Source: Macrobrachium rosenbergii
Lineage: Eukaryota > Arthropoda > Malacostraca > Decapoda > Palaemonidae
Assembly: GCF_040412425.1 (NCBI RefSeq)
Contig: NC_089743.1
Span: forward strand, 81,698,471-81,762,470
Direction: 5' to 3'
Length of the DNA: 64,000 nt
The notes beneath the pieces are model-generated. The model did no database searches, had not been told where the DNA came from, and saw nothing but the letters and a program-made list of their open reading frames with translations. The translations under genes were made by a program, and so were the position numbers. Of the stretch, positions 41,771 to 57,084 are shown piece after piece. Positions within the stretch are counted from its first letter, which is position 1. Each line of letters begins with the position of its first letter.

Positions 41771-42093
41771 ATATATGTGAATTTTTGTCTCATACACCAT
41801 GATATTTTTTACATTCACGAACAATAAGCCTCCTCTGTAGCTTACTTTACGTTATATATACATATGTATATATATATATATATATATACACATTAGTGTG
41901 CGTGACATGGATTAAAATGACGGAACTATCAATAAACGAAGAGTATTTCCATCCTCCGGGGTAAGAGGTAGTGAGAAATTGCCTGTATTTGTGACGACAA
42001 AAAAGAAGCAAGAAATCACGCAACTACTAAAGAATAAAGAAGAATCATTGCAAAGAAAAGACCAATAATCTACTGGCAAATATTATCATACGC

Positions 42094-42585
42094 ATGACGT
42101 CACGAATTTTTCAGTCATTCACCCACCTGGTGAACTTGTCGTCCCACAATTGCGAACCCAAGCGAAACGTGATTCCATTTCACATCAAAGGGACCGAAAT
42201 GATTAAGTCAACCTCTTTTTTCGCATTATTTTTTCAACACATATACGTCACCCGGGACGCAACCTACAATTTTTGCTTTAAGACAAGACAGCGACGTCAT
42301 TCATTCCCTAACGCGGCAACCTATTTTTATGGTTTCCAAAGTGGAAAAGAGAGAGCGGATAAAAGCCAAAACACAAAAATGCGGAAAAATCTTTTCATGC
42401 AAGGTCCGGGTGGACAGGAAGTTATTAACGAAAGGTTCGAATTTTACATCGCAACATTCAAACTTGCGGTCAGGTTCACTGCGTTCAATAATTCAGGTGA
42501 CCAAAATATCACAACTTCTAAAATGAGATCCTTTTCACACTTCGAAATTCGCGAATGTACTACGTCGAAATATTTCCTCAAGTAA
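42094..42585 (+). other. 163-codon open frame, not supported as a gene
   Basis: This is the longest frame free of slippage repeats that I examined. It is a single open frame with ATG at 42094 and a stop at 42583-42585. The product is Phe- and Lys-rich, with no signal peptide, membrane segment or recognisable domain. In 64 kb of AT-rich DNA a frame of this length may well occur by chance, and no splice-site or promoter context supports it. Confidence 0.15.
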
Positions 42586-42995
42586 ATAGTCAAAATATAT
42601 TGTGGAAATACATGCCAGTTCCATAAATATCTAAAAGAGGTTCTTCAGGTTTCATGATGATATAAATTATAAGTCTCCCTACTTGATGGATGTGGTTAAT
42701 GGAAATAAATCGAACGTGGAAGAATGAACAGGTAAAAAACGGATGGGGGGAGGGGGGTGTAGGAGTGGACCTGCTTGAAATGAACTTAGTGCACATATAT
42801 CTGAATACCTGGATCAAATAAAAACTAAATAGCATATATAAATAAATATCAAACGTATAGAATATACTGGAAAATAATTCTGTAGCACAAAATAATAACC
42901 CAAACTTTTCCAGGTCTCCAAAGGTGAAGACCATAATGAGCTGACCGAAATAACATATGTCTGTTAAATATCTGGTAATTTACAAAATAAGAAAG

Positions 42996-42999
<4 letters not shown>

Positions 43000-43067
<68 letters not shown>
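43000..43067. repeat. (GA)n microsatellite
   Basis: A 68-bp GA tract. Confidence 0.98.
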
Positions 43068-43069
<2 letters not shown>

Positions 43070-43319
43070 ATGACTGGTTTACTGATAACATAAAATGGTA
43101 AGACTTTGCCAATTTTCTTAGACATATTTATCAAAGGTAATTCATTTCAAGACAAAATTCCGGGGAATTATTCCGAAACTGAAAACATACTTAATAGGCA
43201 ACATTAATCCAAGGACAGATATACCGTGGAAAACGATGAGAAAGACACCCAATATATTTCTAAAAGCTAAAACGAGCACGTAGTAGTTTTGCCGAAGCGA
43301 ATTTAAATTAACTAGAACT

Positions 43320-43323
<4 letters not shown>

Positions 43324-43370
<47 letters not shown>
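43324..43370. repeat. (CT)n microsatellite
   Basis: A 47-bp CT tract. Confidence 0.98.
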
Positions 43371-43375
<5 letters not shown>

Positions 43376-43784
43376 ACTCAATTTGGAAACAGTTAATTTA
43401 TTTCGAAACCCTGTGAAATCGTTCATTAATATCATTCCACGCTTGTTAGGCATTTCCACAGTAGGTGGTGAATTCACACGTCTTGTTACTCTACAATTTA
43501 CTTTCCTTTTTCCAAATATATTTTCGAAAGATTTGTTTCTCCTCATACAGTATATGCACAACGCTATTTAAAAATTCAGTTTTCCAATATTTCGCCTTAA
43601 CACTGAGTATTTCTTCTTTTAAATTTTTCTTTTCCCACCTAACCCTTCCATTCTCCCGGCCCTACTGTCTCGCCCGGAAGGAAATAAATCCAAAAATAAT
43701 TTGGAAAAACAATTTTAAAGCCATATTCTCTCGTTACTGAAAACTTGTTGTTCAAATATATCTGAGTATCGCCAAAATAACCAT

Positions 43785-43790
<6 letters not shown>

Positions 43791-43860
<70 letters not shown>
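43791..43860. repeat. (CT)n microsatellite
   Basis: A 70-bp CT tract. Confidence 0.98.
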
Positions 43861-43863
<3 letters not shown>

Positions 43864-45481
43864 AGTAAAGAAGCCTGTGTAAACCTGTCATATCTTAAGT
43901 CATTCTTGCCCCTACAATTATGCAGCTCCTTTCTACGATTCACCGACAGCAACCTTTTTCAAGTTGCATCCTTATCGTGTCATCTCCAACCTTAAAAACA
44001 AATGACTTGAAGATATTACGGCCTGACTATCTTGCATACTCCAGGTGTTTTTTCACTCATGGGTCATGGCTTGGGGTAACAAAATAATCGCGGAACTTAA
44101 AGGACGAAAGAGAAAAATGAAACGTGAAAAAAGATACAATTAGATTTTGAAATCAACTAAGTTTATCCTCAAATCAAACGGGAAGAGAAGCTTGACCACG
44201 CAACAGTTGACTGGATTCAAATCATACAAATATGAAAAATACAGATGCGAATTCTGAAAAGGTACAGATGAACTTGAGAGAGAATGAAGCAGCAGCATGA
44301 GGATAGAGTCGTCATTTACAAGAATATCAAAAAGTAAGGAGACAGCTCTCGCGATCAATACAAATGGGACCGTACGCGAGATGACCATCTGATTCGCTTG
44401 TTTGGGTATGCCTCCTCATGATATGAGGTTTGGATAAAAGTGGTCATGAGAGAGTAACTCTGATACCAAGACGAATGAATGAACCTCTGCATCGCAATAC
44501 TCTGCGACCAAAAACAACGCTCATATGAGTGCAAATTAAGAGAAAACTGACTACAGAAAGCCATACATACTTTGCGAATCACAATCTGAGAACCCATTCG
44601 ATTAAGGATAGGCTCTAACATTCTTTGCAAGTTTACGAACGTTTGATATTGATGATGTTTGCAGAATAAGGTCAGCGTCTTCCTCCTCCTCCTCCTCTCC
44701 CCTCCCCGTTCCTCCTCCCCCTGTCCCCCCAGAGGCAATAGCACCACTGCTGCCACTTCTACTTGTGGCCCATCACACGGCAACTTTATGCTAATTCCAT
44801 ACTAACTCTTCGCTAAAATATGTGGTACAACTTTTTACGATCTTCAGAAAAAAAGGAAAAAAGCCATTACATGCAAGATGCCATTCTAGAACGCATCTTA
44901 TAAAGAGCAACTGGCAACTCAGACTACATTCTTAGAAACGATAATCTTTAACAACAACAAAGCTTTCTTGCTCATTCATTCACCTTCTCTCTCTGATTTT
45001 CCCCGAGTCCTCCTGAACTTTCGCCTTCTTTTCTTCCTGAGTTTTCGCCCAGTGTTAATTTTCTTCTCTTATTTCCTTACAGCACGAAAAACGCTACTTA
45101 AGTAACTCGACTGACAATTTTCCTGCAAGAAATAAATAAGACAAACTTGAAAACAGCGACCGTTTATGTGGGAGGCAACTGCACGCATTCGGAGAGGACG
45201 AGAGAAGATGGAAATTTTATAAACACTCGGTATACGCAATAACGAGAGAAAATTAAAGTGCCCTAACATGAAAGTCGTATTCATTTCGTCATACCACCGG
45301 CCTAATGAGGGCCACCGTTTTAAAAATGTCTTTGTTTTTCATGCGCTTCTATGAACCGACTCGAATCGCCATTTGGAACGCATTCCGCTGACTTTTAAAG
45401 GCACAGACAGAAGCCGATGCCCTTTCTAGACAGTCGTTTGAACATGCGCGTTAACACTGACATCACGTATGAAAACGAGAT
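43861..45481. other. unique stretch
   Basis: A CCT-rich patch lies at 44680-44735. The 142-codon minus frame 44355-44783 reads through it as Arg/Glu-rich and has no domain. No gene is supported. Confidence 0.45.
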
Positions 45482-45494
45482 GAGCAGCTGTCTG

Positions 45495-45539
45495 TAAACA
45501 CACACACACACATGCACCCGCACCCGCACGCACGCACAG

Positions 45540-45626
<87 letters not shown>
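45495..45626. repeat. compound (CA)n-(TA)n microsatellite
   Basis: CA words, a CACCCG/CACG-interrupted patch, a CA run to 45567, then a 60-bp TA run. Confidence 0.97.
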
Positions 45627-45629
<3 letters not shown>

Positions 45630-45731
45630 ATACTGTATATAATCACACTGACAACTGAGTTGTATGTTAGAGTTAACCACACGGAAAATTAAAAACTTTC
45701 ATTTTCTATTTCGCTAAGTTTACACACATAC

Positions 45732-45732
<1 letters not shown>

Positions 45733-45818
<86 letters not shown>
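45733..45818. repeat. (TA)n microsatellite
   Basis: An uninterrupted TA tract of about 86 bp. Confidence 0.98.
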
Positions 45819-45820
<2 letters not shown>

Positions 45821-46786
45821 TCTAATACATACATACATATATTTATGTGTGTGTATACAGTATATTCAATCATACGCCTTTTTCCATTTGGTGTGAATGA
45901 CTCCAGAAGGCGTACCTTTCTGGTTCTCATTAAGTCCTTTCTAAGTTAATTTTGACTTGTTCACATTTGTTAATGACTGGATATAATTCCAAAATGCAAC
46001 TGTCACTAAAAATGTTTCTGCCTTCAGCAATAACTATCCCTTCACTACACAGTTTTATCACTCTCTGCTAATCATTACCCAGATACAATAGCATCAGTCC
46101 AAAAATATATTTTCAATTCCTCTATTAACGTAAGAATGGACCATTCATAAAATCCACTTGGCATTCAACACATCCTGCTCCATCCATCCACCTTTGTGTA
46201 AATGACCTTTCCTACTGTAACACCGACATATTTCCAGGATACAATAAATATTTCTATACCCTTTTCACATTTCAGAGGTCAAGAGGTTTGTTATTCCCAA
46301 CTTCCGCTTTGTAAAGCCTTCGCGTTTACTTACTAGTGAAGCAAGACGGTTCTTTGCACTGATCATAATCACTGACATCCAGCACTGATGCTCAAGTCAA
46401 TTACTTCCACGCACACCTGTACAAAAGCGCGTGCGTGTGCGCGCAGACCTTCCTTCCATCTCACCTTCGCATTACCGTTTCATCCGAACGCTGACTGGGA
46501 TATCAACAAATTCATCACACTGCTAATGCACGGTCATCATTAATTACAGAATCCATTGTCCCTTAATACTGCAGTTAACCTGCCGTGCAAAAGAATGCCC
46601 AGGGTATGGCCCTTCGCTTCTTTTGAAGGTGGACGAAAACCACCTCGGCTCCGCACGCCCCCCTTCTCCGCTCCACCCCAGGGTCAGCATCCCTGTCCTC
46701 TTCTGTGCCATGGGGCATTTGTGATGGGGGCATTACAAAGGTTTCTTCTTTATGCTTAACTTGTCTGATTTACGATCGTCTCGGTG

Positions 46787-46788
<2 letters not shown>
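45819..46788. other. unique stretch, GC-richer at 46430-46760
   Basis: Alternating GTGCGTGTGCGCGC lies at about 46430-46445. The GC-richer block holds a 67-codon frame (46556-46759) without recognisable features. Confidence 0.4.

Positions 46789-46824
<36 letters not shown>
46789..46824. repeat. (TG)n microsatellite
   Basis: 18 TG units. Confidence 0.97.
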
Positions 46825-46827
<3 letters not shown>

Positions 46828-47122
46828 AGAAGGATTCGGCGAGGCTTCCTTTCTTTTGTCTCGAAGAATAGGACGCTGGATTAGCGTTTCGCTAATCCAC
46901 GGATTATTTGCTAGGAATAAAGAGAGACCGCAAAACTCCCTCCTATCTCCCTCTCTCTGTCTTCCTCTCTCGAGTCTCTGACCAGGTGTGGCTAACTACT
47001 AATTCTGACTGTCTTCATAACTCCTCCTTCTCTCTCCTAAGTTCTAACTGTCTCATAAGTTCGAGAGCAGCTGTAAAAATTCAACTATACCTTTGCTCTT
47101 CTTCGTCTCCGGATCTCTCGCT

Positions 47123-47124
<2 letters not shown>

Positions 47125-47198
<74 letters not shown>
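47125..47198. repeat. (GA)n microsatellite
   Basis: A 74-bp GA tract. Confidence 0.98.
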
Positions 47199-47201
<3 letters not shown>

Positions 47202-48153
47202 AAAAATGCAACTGAATGAAGAATTCCATCATGAGCTGCTATTATTTCAATGTCAATAATAAAACTGACAAAAAGAAATAATGATGTGAGTGACGGCGAT
47301 AATACTGCCAATGATAACGGTGATGAATATACCAAGGAAAACATTAGTTGTCATATTAACAATAAATATAATCATACATCTGATCAAAAATATTGCAAGT
47401 TCTTAGTAATAACTAATATAAGAGCGATAAAATAATATAAAGTTTATATTTCGAAATAGCTCTCGCAAAATGATAAAGTCCGCAACATCCGTAGAGTACT
47501 GCGTAAGTTGCTGCACTAATAAAAATTCCAATTAGCTCACTTCTCACCAAGGCACACCTATCATGTCTTCATTAAAAATAACATATGATTTTTCATGCAT
47601 TTTGACTACATTAAATATAAGTGTAAATATTCATTTGTACCTTTCATCTTTCGGAGACATCGGGACCAATTTGGTCATGTCATATCTCATTGGCGGTAAG
47701 AATTCACGAGGAAGCATCAGCCGTCCTTAATGAAGTATTTTTAAATCTCTTTCCCTTTTGTAAATTTTATTCATAAATAAAACCTGATAAATATCTAAGA
47801 AGTTTAAATTTGGACAATGATTCTTTGCAAAATTAAAATGTATTAATAAATGCTTTAACAGTATCAATTGCAGAGTTAATATAAACAAATATACTTCATG
47901 CATCTTAGCCCGTAGTAATGAAAACGAACTTCTAGATCTTTAAAAATGAAAAGATGACATTCATCCTTGTTACATTTACAACGGTAATGTTTTAAGAGGC
48001 AAAATACTGAAACTGTTGTAAAATGTACTGAATATTGAAATAACAGATATCACCCTATTAAGTAGATCGTTCTTATTTTCCTTTAAATAGTATTTGTCCT
48101 AATATTCTCCATTAAACAAACAGTCTCTGAGGTACACACCAACACACAATAAT

Positions 48154-48155
<2 letters not shown>
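47199..48155. other. AT-rich unique stretch
   Basis: No gene or repeat family is recognised. Confidence 0.5.
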
Positions 48156-48225
<70 letters not shown>

Positions 48226-48241
48226 TGTATATATATATATA

Positions 48242-48296
<55 letters not shown>

Positions 48297-48319
48297 TATT
48301 GTATATATATATATATATA

Positions 48320-48380
<61 letters not shown>
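48156..48380. repeat. interrupted (TA)n array
   Basis: Three TA runs of roughly 50-80 bp separated by ACTG, TAAATATATTG and AG interruptions. Confidence 0.97.
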
Positions 48381-48383
<3 letters not shown>

Positions 48384-48761
48384 CTGTTACGTCAAGTACC
48401 AAGGATGCTTTTAATTCCACGCTACATGGATTAAAGATTCCGCCCCACCCTTCCATACAAATATATATCGAATGTCTATATATCTTACTAGCAACAGAAC
48501 ACTATGAATGCAATTAGATGTGTTGTAGATCTATCCACGACTCTGTTCTTAGTAATCACGGAAATCAGGAGGTCGAGGGCTATGTTCCGGATTGATTCGG
48601 ATATGGCAGGTGACGGAAAGCATCTTGCGAACTATAATCTACTTCGGAGGAGCATGTTTCACATTCCACGATAAAGTCATACAATTCCAGACATGTTTCA
48701 AACCAACAAAACACATAAACATAAGACCTGCTTCATATCCAGACGCACATATGCTACAATT

Positions 48762-48897
48762 TTCCAAATTGTGAACACCATATTTCATTTTCATAAATCA
48801 TCTACAAGTGGTTAATTCTACAGAATTCCAAATTGTAAACCATCATATTTCATTAAAATAAATCTTCTACAAGTGGTAAATTCTACAGAATTCCAAA
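48762..48897 (+). repeat. about 64-bp tandem duplication, 2 copies
   Basis: Copies begin TTCCAAATTGT at 48762 and 48826 and share CTACAAGTGG and AATTCTACAGAA. The second copy differs by several substitutions and small indels, and the start of a third (TTCCAAACAC) follows. Confidence 0.93.
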
Positions 48898-50540
48898 CAC
48901 TTCTCCTCGTTTTTAACTAATTCAAATTACCTGACCGGAATCAAACGCAGCGATACTCCAATCACGATATCAAACACGTCTAACTTTCCTTACCTTCCAC
49001 CCCAACCACTACCTGTTTCCCCATCAGCAATACGCCAACATACCTGAAATGGAAATACATTTATATTAGGAAAATTGTACGAAGGCAGCTCCTGGTTTTC
49101 AAACGCAAGTAAACAACCTGGTAAAAAACACGACTTGCCAAAGACGTGGGATCAATCAGGCATACGGCAGGGGAGCGTAATAAACAAGTGCATAAACATA
49201 AAGGACTGCTCGGGGGTCATGGAATACATCCATGGACCAGCAAAAGAGATAGGCACGGACATAAAATAACCATATCGTTATACAGAATATACTGTGGGAA
49301 GTGTGTTCTGTCGTGTTCTCGGTGGGTGGAAGGAAAATAATTTTCAGTGGGTTGGGCAAAAATTCACATGGAAGTAATCTTACGGACTCGAAAAATTTAC
49401 CTGCTTGGATATGTACCAATAATCATCTAAGTCACTGTTGGGCCTTTATGTCACAACATACTGTATATTGATTAGTTTATATAAGATACATAGGAAATAA
49501 ACATTCATTTTCCCGATAAGTCATGGCTGAGGACACTTTTCACGTGGGTATAAACCAGTTATAAACCAGAAGTTGTCAGAATAATGATAAAGTTGAGACT
49601 AATTGTTGCCTTTCGTCTTATATCACAGTTTTCGTGAATTTTTTATTTTCATATAATTACCATAATGACAAGCCAATCAAATCTTTTTGCGATACAATAA
49701 CAATGGTATGAATTCACCTAGGCTTTCGTTAATCAGTGCTTTGAAAAAGACATTTATTCATCTGAAAAACGAAAATTCCATAAGCATAGTTACTTATACG
49801 AAAAAAGACTTCGTAACTTTAAGCCAGTGACGATCCTTAAACAGGTTGAAGAACGACAGTGGAAATTAACTGTATCGTATCTGTATATGAAGTTCAAAGA
49901 CCGTCTCCCGGAGAACTGCCTACAGATTAATAATCTCACAATTCAATTTTACTCAAACCAGAGCTCTCTTAACGGTAAGACCAATATTACAAAAAAAAAA
50001 TAATGTGTTTTTACGTAAAAGTGATCGTAAGCAAGCGCTCCTCATTACCAGTCTCATTTTCTTCATCATCAGTCTTATTTATGAGATTGCCTCACTACGT
50101 GCCTACGAGCTCCAATGCATGCCAGTGCCAGATGAAGATATTTTTCAGAACGTCTGGTCACAGACCCCATACCACTCGACCACATCCACAAATATGCACC
50201 GGGACTTTCAACAATACAATAATAAAGTAAATGATGATGTCATTAATGATAATTGATACTGACATGGCGGTGATACGGGTAAATTATTTCTCGAAGATAA
50301 AACCTATAGGCAGCTACAAAAAATTGGACCACTGCGAATGTAAAGAATATACAACTAGGACAGATTTATATCATCTCTTTATAATTACGTATGCATTCAC
50401 GCCATTTTGACATAGCTATGTATGGACACATGTATGTATCTATGAATTGATGTATATGTATGTATACGGTATATGCCTTCAGTTAGATTAAAACAGTAAT
50501 GCTCTATAACACTTTTGTTGTGAATGGGATACATAATTAT

Positions 50541-50545
<5 letters not shown>
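48898..50545. other. unique stretch
   Basis: No repeat family or gene is recognised. Frames at 49075-49419 overlap in three readings. Confidence 0.45.

Positions 50546-50598
<53 letters not shown>
50546..50598. repeat. (GA)n microsatellite
   Basis: A 53-bp GA tract. A C-rich polypyrimidine patch (50670-50725) lies downstream. Confidence 0.98.
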
Positions 50599-50600
<2 letters not shown>

Positions 50601-51787
50601 TACAATCTTCTCCAAATGCAAGAAAACTCATAAAAGGATAAGAACGAATCAAGTCTCCAACCATTGATGCTCCACCCGCCCCCTCCCTCCCCTCCCCTTC
50701 CCTCCTCTTCCTCCCCCTCCCTGACATACATACACAGGCAACCCGGGCCCCCTTCCCAGGGAGCGCCTTTACATTCCGACAAAAGTGAATATTACCCTCT
50801 TTATTCCACTCTTGAAATTCCAGACATTGCAGGTTCCTGCGTCCCCGGGCTCTAACCGTCATTGCGCCCAGACATAAGAATATAATTTATCTATTTACAA
50901 GAGACATGATGGTATCTTTATTAACAACCGCTGCTTCTTTCTTCTTATTCTTTTATTTTTCCACTCCTCTCTTTTTCCCCTATTCTTTCGTTGTGTTTCA
51001 GCCCGTAAAACGTGCGACGGTTTTATTCATTTTTTTTTTGTACTCGTGAAGGTGATGGGGGAGGGTACGGAATCCACTTGTGGGGGTGAGGGGGGAGTGT
51101 CCTTGGTACAGATGGAGAGGTGGAAAATATTTTAAAAAACTTAATGTTTTCATGTTTGTATATAAGTAGCCTTCGTAAACGTTTTTTCATAAAAAAAGCT
51201 TTCGCGATTTTTAACCTTTATTCATTCATGATACCAGAAAGCCAGCAATACCAGCGACTCCATCAATGACCTTGTCCACCAAGGGTAAGAAGGGTAGGCC
51301 AAGCTTGGGAGAATAAAAAACATGTTCCATACGAAGTCAAAAATCAAATACGTGTTAACTTAATCATCATAGATCACATAACGGGGTCTAGGACGATAGA
51401 TAACTGCGCAGAAGATACAACGTCAGCATATAAAATGTACTAGTCTCATGGGCCATGTCAGAAACATCTGGCAAGATTTCTGAGACATTATGAGCTAATC
51501 AGAAACATGTGACGAGGTCACGTCCCTAAAATGAAGATCATGAAATAAATGACTTTGAAACAAACCCATTGCGACATATTTTCCGCCATCTCTATCACTC
51601 TGAGAGGTTCAGTTAACAACTCTGAAGAAGCAATATGTCTTAAATCAGCTTCATGCGCCCGGTCTCGAGAAATAATATCACATGAAGCAAAATAAAGTGA
51701 TGTCATTCCGTTGTTTCAATTTTTTGAGGCCATGCACTTTGTTTTATACTTTATATCATGTTGTTGGTCCCTGGTGATGAAGCTTTT

Positions 51788-51794
<7 letters not shown>
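50599..51794. other. unique stretch
   Basis: C-rich patch at 50670-50760 and G-rich patch at 51055-51120. No gene. Confidence 0.45.
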
Positions 51795-51847
<53 letters not shown>

Positions 51848-51860
51848 ATATATATATATA
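51795..51860. repeat. (TA)n microsatellite
   Basis: A TA run with one CT interruption near 51846. It abuts the inverted-repeat element at 51861. Confidence 0.96.
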
Positions 51861-51992
51861 TCACACGTTACCACAGGTGAAAATAAGAGACAGGGTGTAG
51901 GGGTTTGGTCTGGTTTTTTTGACTTATTTCCACGCCATTGACGTCAATGGCTTGGAAATAAAGCTTTATTTTTCACCTGTGGTAATGTGTGA
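51861..51992. mobile_element. 132-bp MITE-like inverted-repeat element with TA flanks
   Basis: The left arm 51861-51886 (TCACACGTTACCACAGGTGA then AAATAA) is mirrored at 51966-51992 with one substitution and one inserted base. TA dinucleotides lie immediately outside both ends, as expected for Tc1/mariner-type TA insertion, although the left TA is also part of the TA array. A second palindrome occupies the interior (51924-51961). There is no coding capacity. Confidence 0.7.
51924..51961. repeat. 38-bp near-perfect palindrome with CRE-like centre
   Basis: Arms of 19 bp (51924-51942 and 51943-51961) differ at one position. The centre CCATTGACGTCAATGG is a perfect palindrome containing TGACGTCA, the CREB/ATF full site. 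Confidence 0.92.
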
Positions 51993-52021
51993 TAAATGCA
52001 TCACGTACAAAAGTGATAATA

Positions 52022-52207
<186 letters not shown>

Positions 52208-52217
52208 AATTATGTAA

Positions 52218-52490
52218 AAGTATACATTAGTTTAACCAGATCACTGAGCTGATCAACGACTCTTTAGGGCTGGCCCGAAGGATTAGACTTATTCTACGTG
52301 GCTAAGAACCAATGGGTTACCTAGCAACGGGACCTACAGCTTACTGTGGAATCCGAACCACATTATAGCGAGAAATGAATTTTTGTCACCAGAAACAAAT
52401 TCCTTTAATTCTTCATTGGCCTGCCGGAGACTCGAACTCGGGCCTAGCAGAGTGCTAGCCGAAATCTCTACCGACTCTTCCAACGAGGAA
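52218..52490 (-). mobile_element. tRNA-derived SINE, copy 3 (full length)
   Basis: Reverse-orientation copy of the 5294-5569 family. On the minus strand the A box reads TGGAAGAGTCGG and the B box GAGTTCGAGTC. The tail TTAAACTAATGTATACTT lies at 52216-52233 next to the TA array. It aligns to copy 1 over essentially the whole length. Confidence 0.9.
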
Positions 52491-52510
52491 CTTATAAATT
52501 ATGTATATAT

Positions 52511-52518
<8 letters not shown>

Positions 52519-52572
<54 letters not shown>

Positions 52573-52595
52573 TATATATATATACACACACAACT
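52519..52595. repeat. (TA)n microsatellite
   Basis: TA run of about 48 bp, then GTTATATATATATATACACAC. Confidence 0.9.
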
Positions 52596-53421
52596 CAAAA
52601 TGATTAGACATATCGATTAGAAAAGTTAACATAAAAGTCAAATACTACGTGCGGGAACTCAAGTTACAATACAAAGAGAAAACTGAAAATAAATAACATA
52701 TACTGAGTAAATCACAATAATTTCAATCAGACGTCAGCAAACGATAATAACATTAATAACTAAAATGCAAAAAAACAAAAAAGTCGATAATAAAAATTTT
52801 TTTAAAACGTCAAAACCTATAGCAAAGCTTAACCACACAAAGGAAAGGAAATCAACGACGGAAAAATAAAAACAGTGAAAAAAAAAAAAACATGCAATCC
52901 CCATATCGTACATCACTGCAGCATGCAAGGGGGCTGATTCGGACCGGGGTTTTACATGGCCATAAAGAGGGGGTAGAAAAAAATCCCCCGGACAAAAAAG
53001 CCGACAGGTTGATTACCCCCAAAAAGCAATAAATCATGACAACACAAAACGCTTCCTCCGCAAAGCGATACGTCTGTCGCTTGCATAAAAGCACGCGATG
53101 AGAGACGAGACGTTCGCTGCTCGTTTGACCGAGAGACGGACGAACGTACAAACGTATAAGCGACGGTTTACGACAGACCGTTCGGGGGAGATGAGGCGTC
53201 ACACCTGGCCGTGATGAACGTTTTTGCTGACTGTGATAAAAATGTTTAAGGGAATCTGATCGTGTTGCTGGCGGATTTAATATTTGCATGATAACTTTCT
53301 TTGTAACATGCATATAAGAGTTTCAATCATTGTCATCAGAGGTACAACGTATAATTACTGTCAGTAAAATTATTAATGATTCTCATTTTACAACAATCAC
53401 CTACGCACTATACTTCTATAA

Positions 53422-53424
<3 letters not shown>
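52596..53424. other. unique stretch, GC-balanced at 52920-53280
   Basis: The 153-codon minus frame 52852-53313 spans the balanced part. Its product is Ser/Arg-rich with a terminal Phe run from an A-tract and has no domain, so it is not called as a gene. Confidence 0.4.

Positions 53425-53488
<64 letters not shown>
53425..53488. repeat. (ATT)n microsatellite
   Basis: About 21 ATT units. Confidence 0.98.
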
Positions 53489-53774
53489 CACAGAAAAACT
53501 TTAATAGTATCGTACTCATGACAAAACTGCAAGAATTATTGCAGACCCATAAGCTTTTCGAATACTCATGCTTAATCTCAAAAGAATCATTTTATGATTC
53601 CCACTAACACATCTTCAACAAATTAAAATTTTTAAACGCTTTTTGATACTGCATATTTCTGAGTGATAATTCATCACGCGCAGATTATCATTATTTTTAT
53701 AATTGTTGTTAACTACAGACCTTACATCTGATAAAATAAAACTACCTAAATTATTTACATATATGTTATACATA

Positions 53775-55599
<1,825 letters not shown>

Positions 55600-55600
<1 letters not shown>

Positions 55601-55970
55601 GAGGTTAGAAGTGAAAAGATGGATTAGAATGTTATGACGTACCTTAAGAAAAATGGAAGAGGGTAGACTGGTGTAAAGTGAGTATAATTTGGAAGTTTTG
55701 GAAGGAAGCAGGAGATGGAGACCAACAAAGAGTTGGCTGGACGGGCTAATCGAGGTGTTCAAAAGAAAGGGCTTTTGAGTCCGGGAAGCGCAATAGTGCA
55801 TAAGAGATACAAGTGAGTGGCAGAGGGTATTTGGGTGGGTGAGTGCTGGCCAGTGGGGTAGGGGGATATCCACATACTGTTGAGGAGCCTTCTGTGTAAA
55901 ATGTATCAGGTGGCAAATGCGGAAGTGCACTCCACAGGGAGTTCGCCCTTGATTCAGTAATTAAAGAATG
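55600..55970 (+). pseudogene. decayed non-LTR retrotransposon 3' end (reverse transcriptase tail and 3' UTR)
   Basis: One reading frame from about 55710 gives RRWRPTKSWLDGLIEVFKRK, stop, VREAQ, stop, then CIRDTSEWQRVF. This matches the spacing of the C-terminal RP.T.W.DG...REA..C..D...W motif that I know from arthropod LINE proteins. Two in-frame stops show it is dead. The downstream segment 55919-55970 is shared with 38837-38886 and is probably the 3' UTR. Confidence 0.6.
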
Positions 55971-56096
55971 AACGAGGCGAAGATTGCTTTTTTCTTCTTT
56001 TTTCTGGAGCTACCACATATGAGGGGAAATAATCAGCTTAATCGTGTATATATTCATAAATTCATACCCATACGTACATACATGCATACATACATA

Positions 56097-56154
56097 TACA
56101 GTTTATATATATCTATACACACACACACACACACACACATTAGCAGTATTAGCA

Positions 56155-56247
<93 letters not shown>

Positions 56248-56258
56248 TATACACACAT

Positions 56259-56340
<82 letters not shown>
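56097..56340. repeat. CA/TA compound arrays
   Basis: A CA run (56117-56139), then TA runs at 56157-56240 and 56262-56345, with ATTATA, CACACATT and AGC interruptions. Confidence 0.97.
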
Positions 56341-56348
<8 letters not shown>

Positions 56349-56375
56349 CGTACATACTTTCCATATATATATATA

Positions 56376-56604
<229 letters not shown>

Positions 56605-56639
56605 ATATATACATACATATATATTACATATGGTGTGCG

Positions 56640-56679
56640 ATCTATATATATATATATATATATATAGCAGTATATATCC

Positions 56680-56722
<43 letters not shown>

Positions 56723-56762
56723 TAGTATTATCTACATTATATATATATTTTTTTTTTGTTGG

Positions 56763-56814
<52 letters not shown>

Positions 56815-56897
56815 TATATATATATACTATAAGAAAGATATAAATAACCTCTGTTAGAATCACTTTGGTTTAAAATCCAAACACTAGGGCTTCACGC

Positions 56898-56963
<66 letters not shown>

Positions 56964-56967
56964 GATA

Positions 56968-57007
<40 letters not shown>

Positions 57008-57037
57008 CACACATTATACACACACAATAATATCAAT

Positions 57038-57081
<44 letters not shown>
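56640..57081. repeat. further (TA)n arrays
   Basis: TA runs at about 56641-56667, 56680-56720, 56763-56810, 56900-56960, 56966-57008 and 57040-57081, with short unique spacers. Confidence 0.96.

Positions 57082-57084
<3 letters not shown>

Noticed and set aside
46430..46450. Z-DNA or CpG-island promoter at alternating GTGCGTGTGCGCGC
   Set aside because: Too short, and no gene context nearby supports a promoter.
52852..53313. 153-codon minus-strand frame
   Set aside because: No domain, ends in a Phe run from an A-tract, no promoter or splice evidence.
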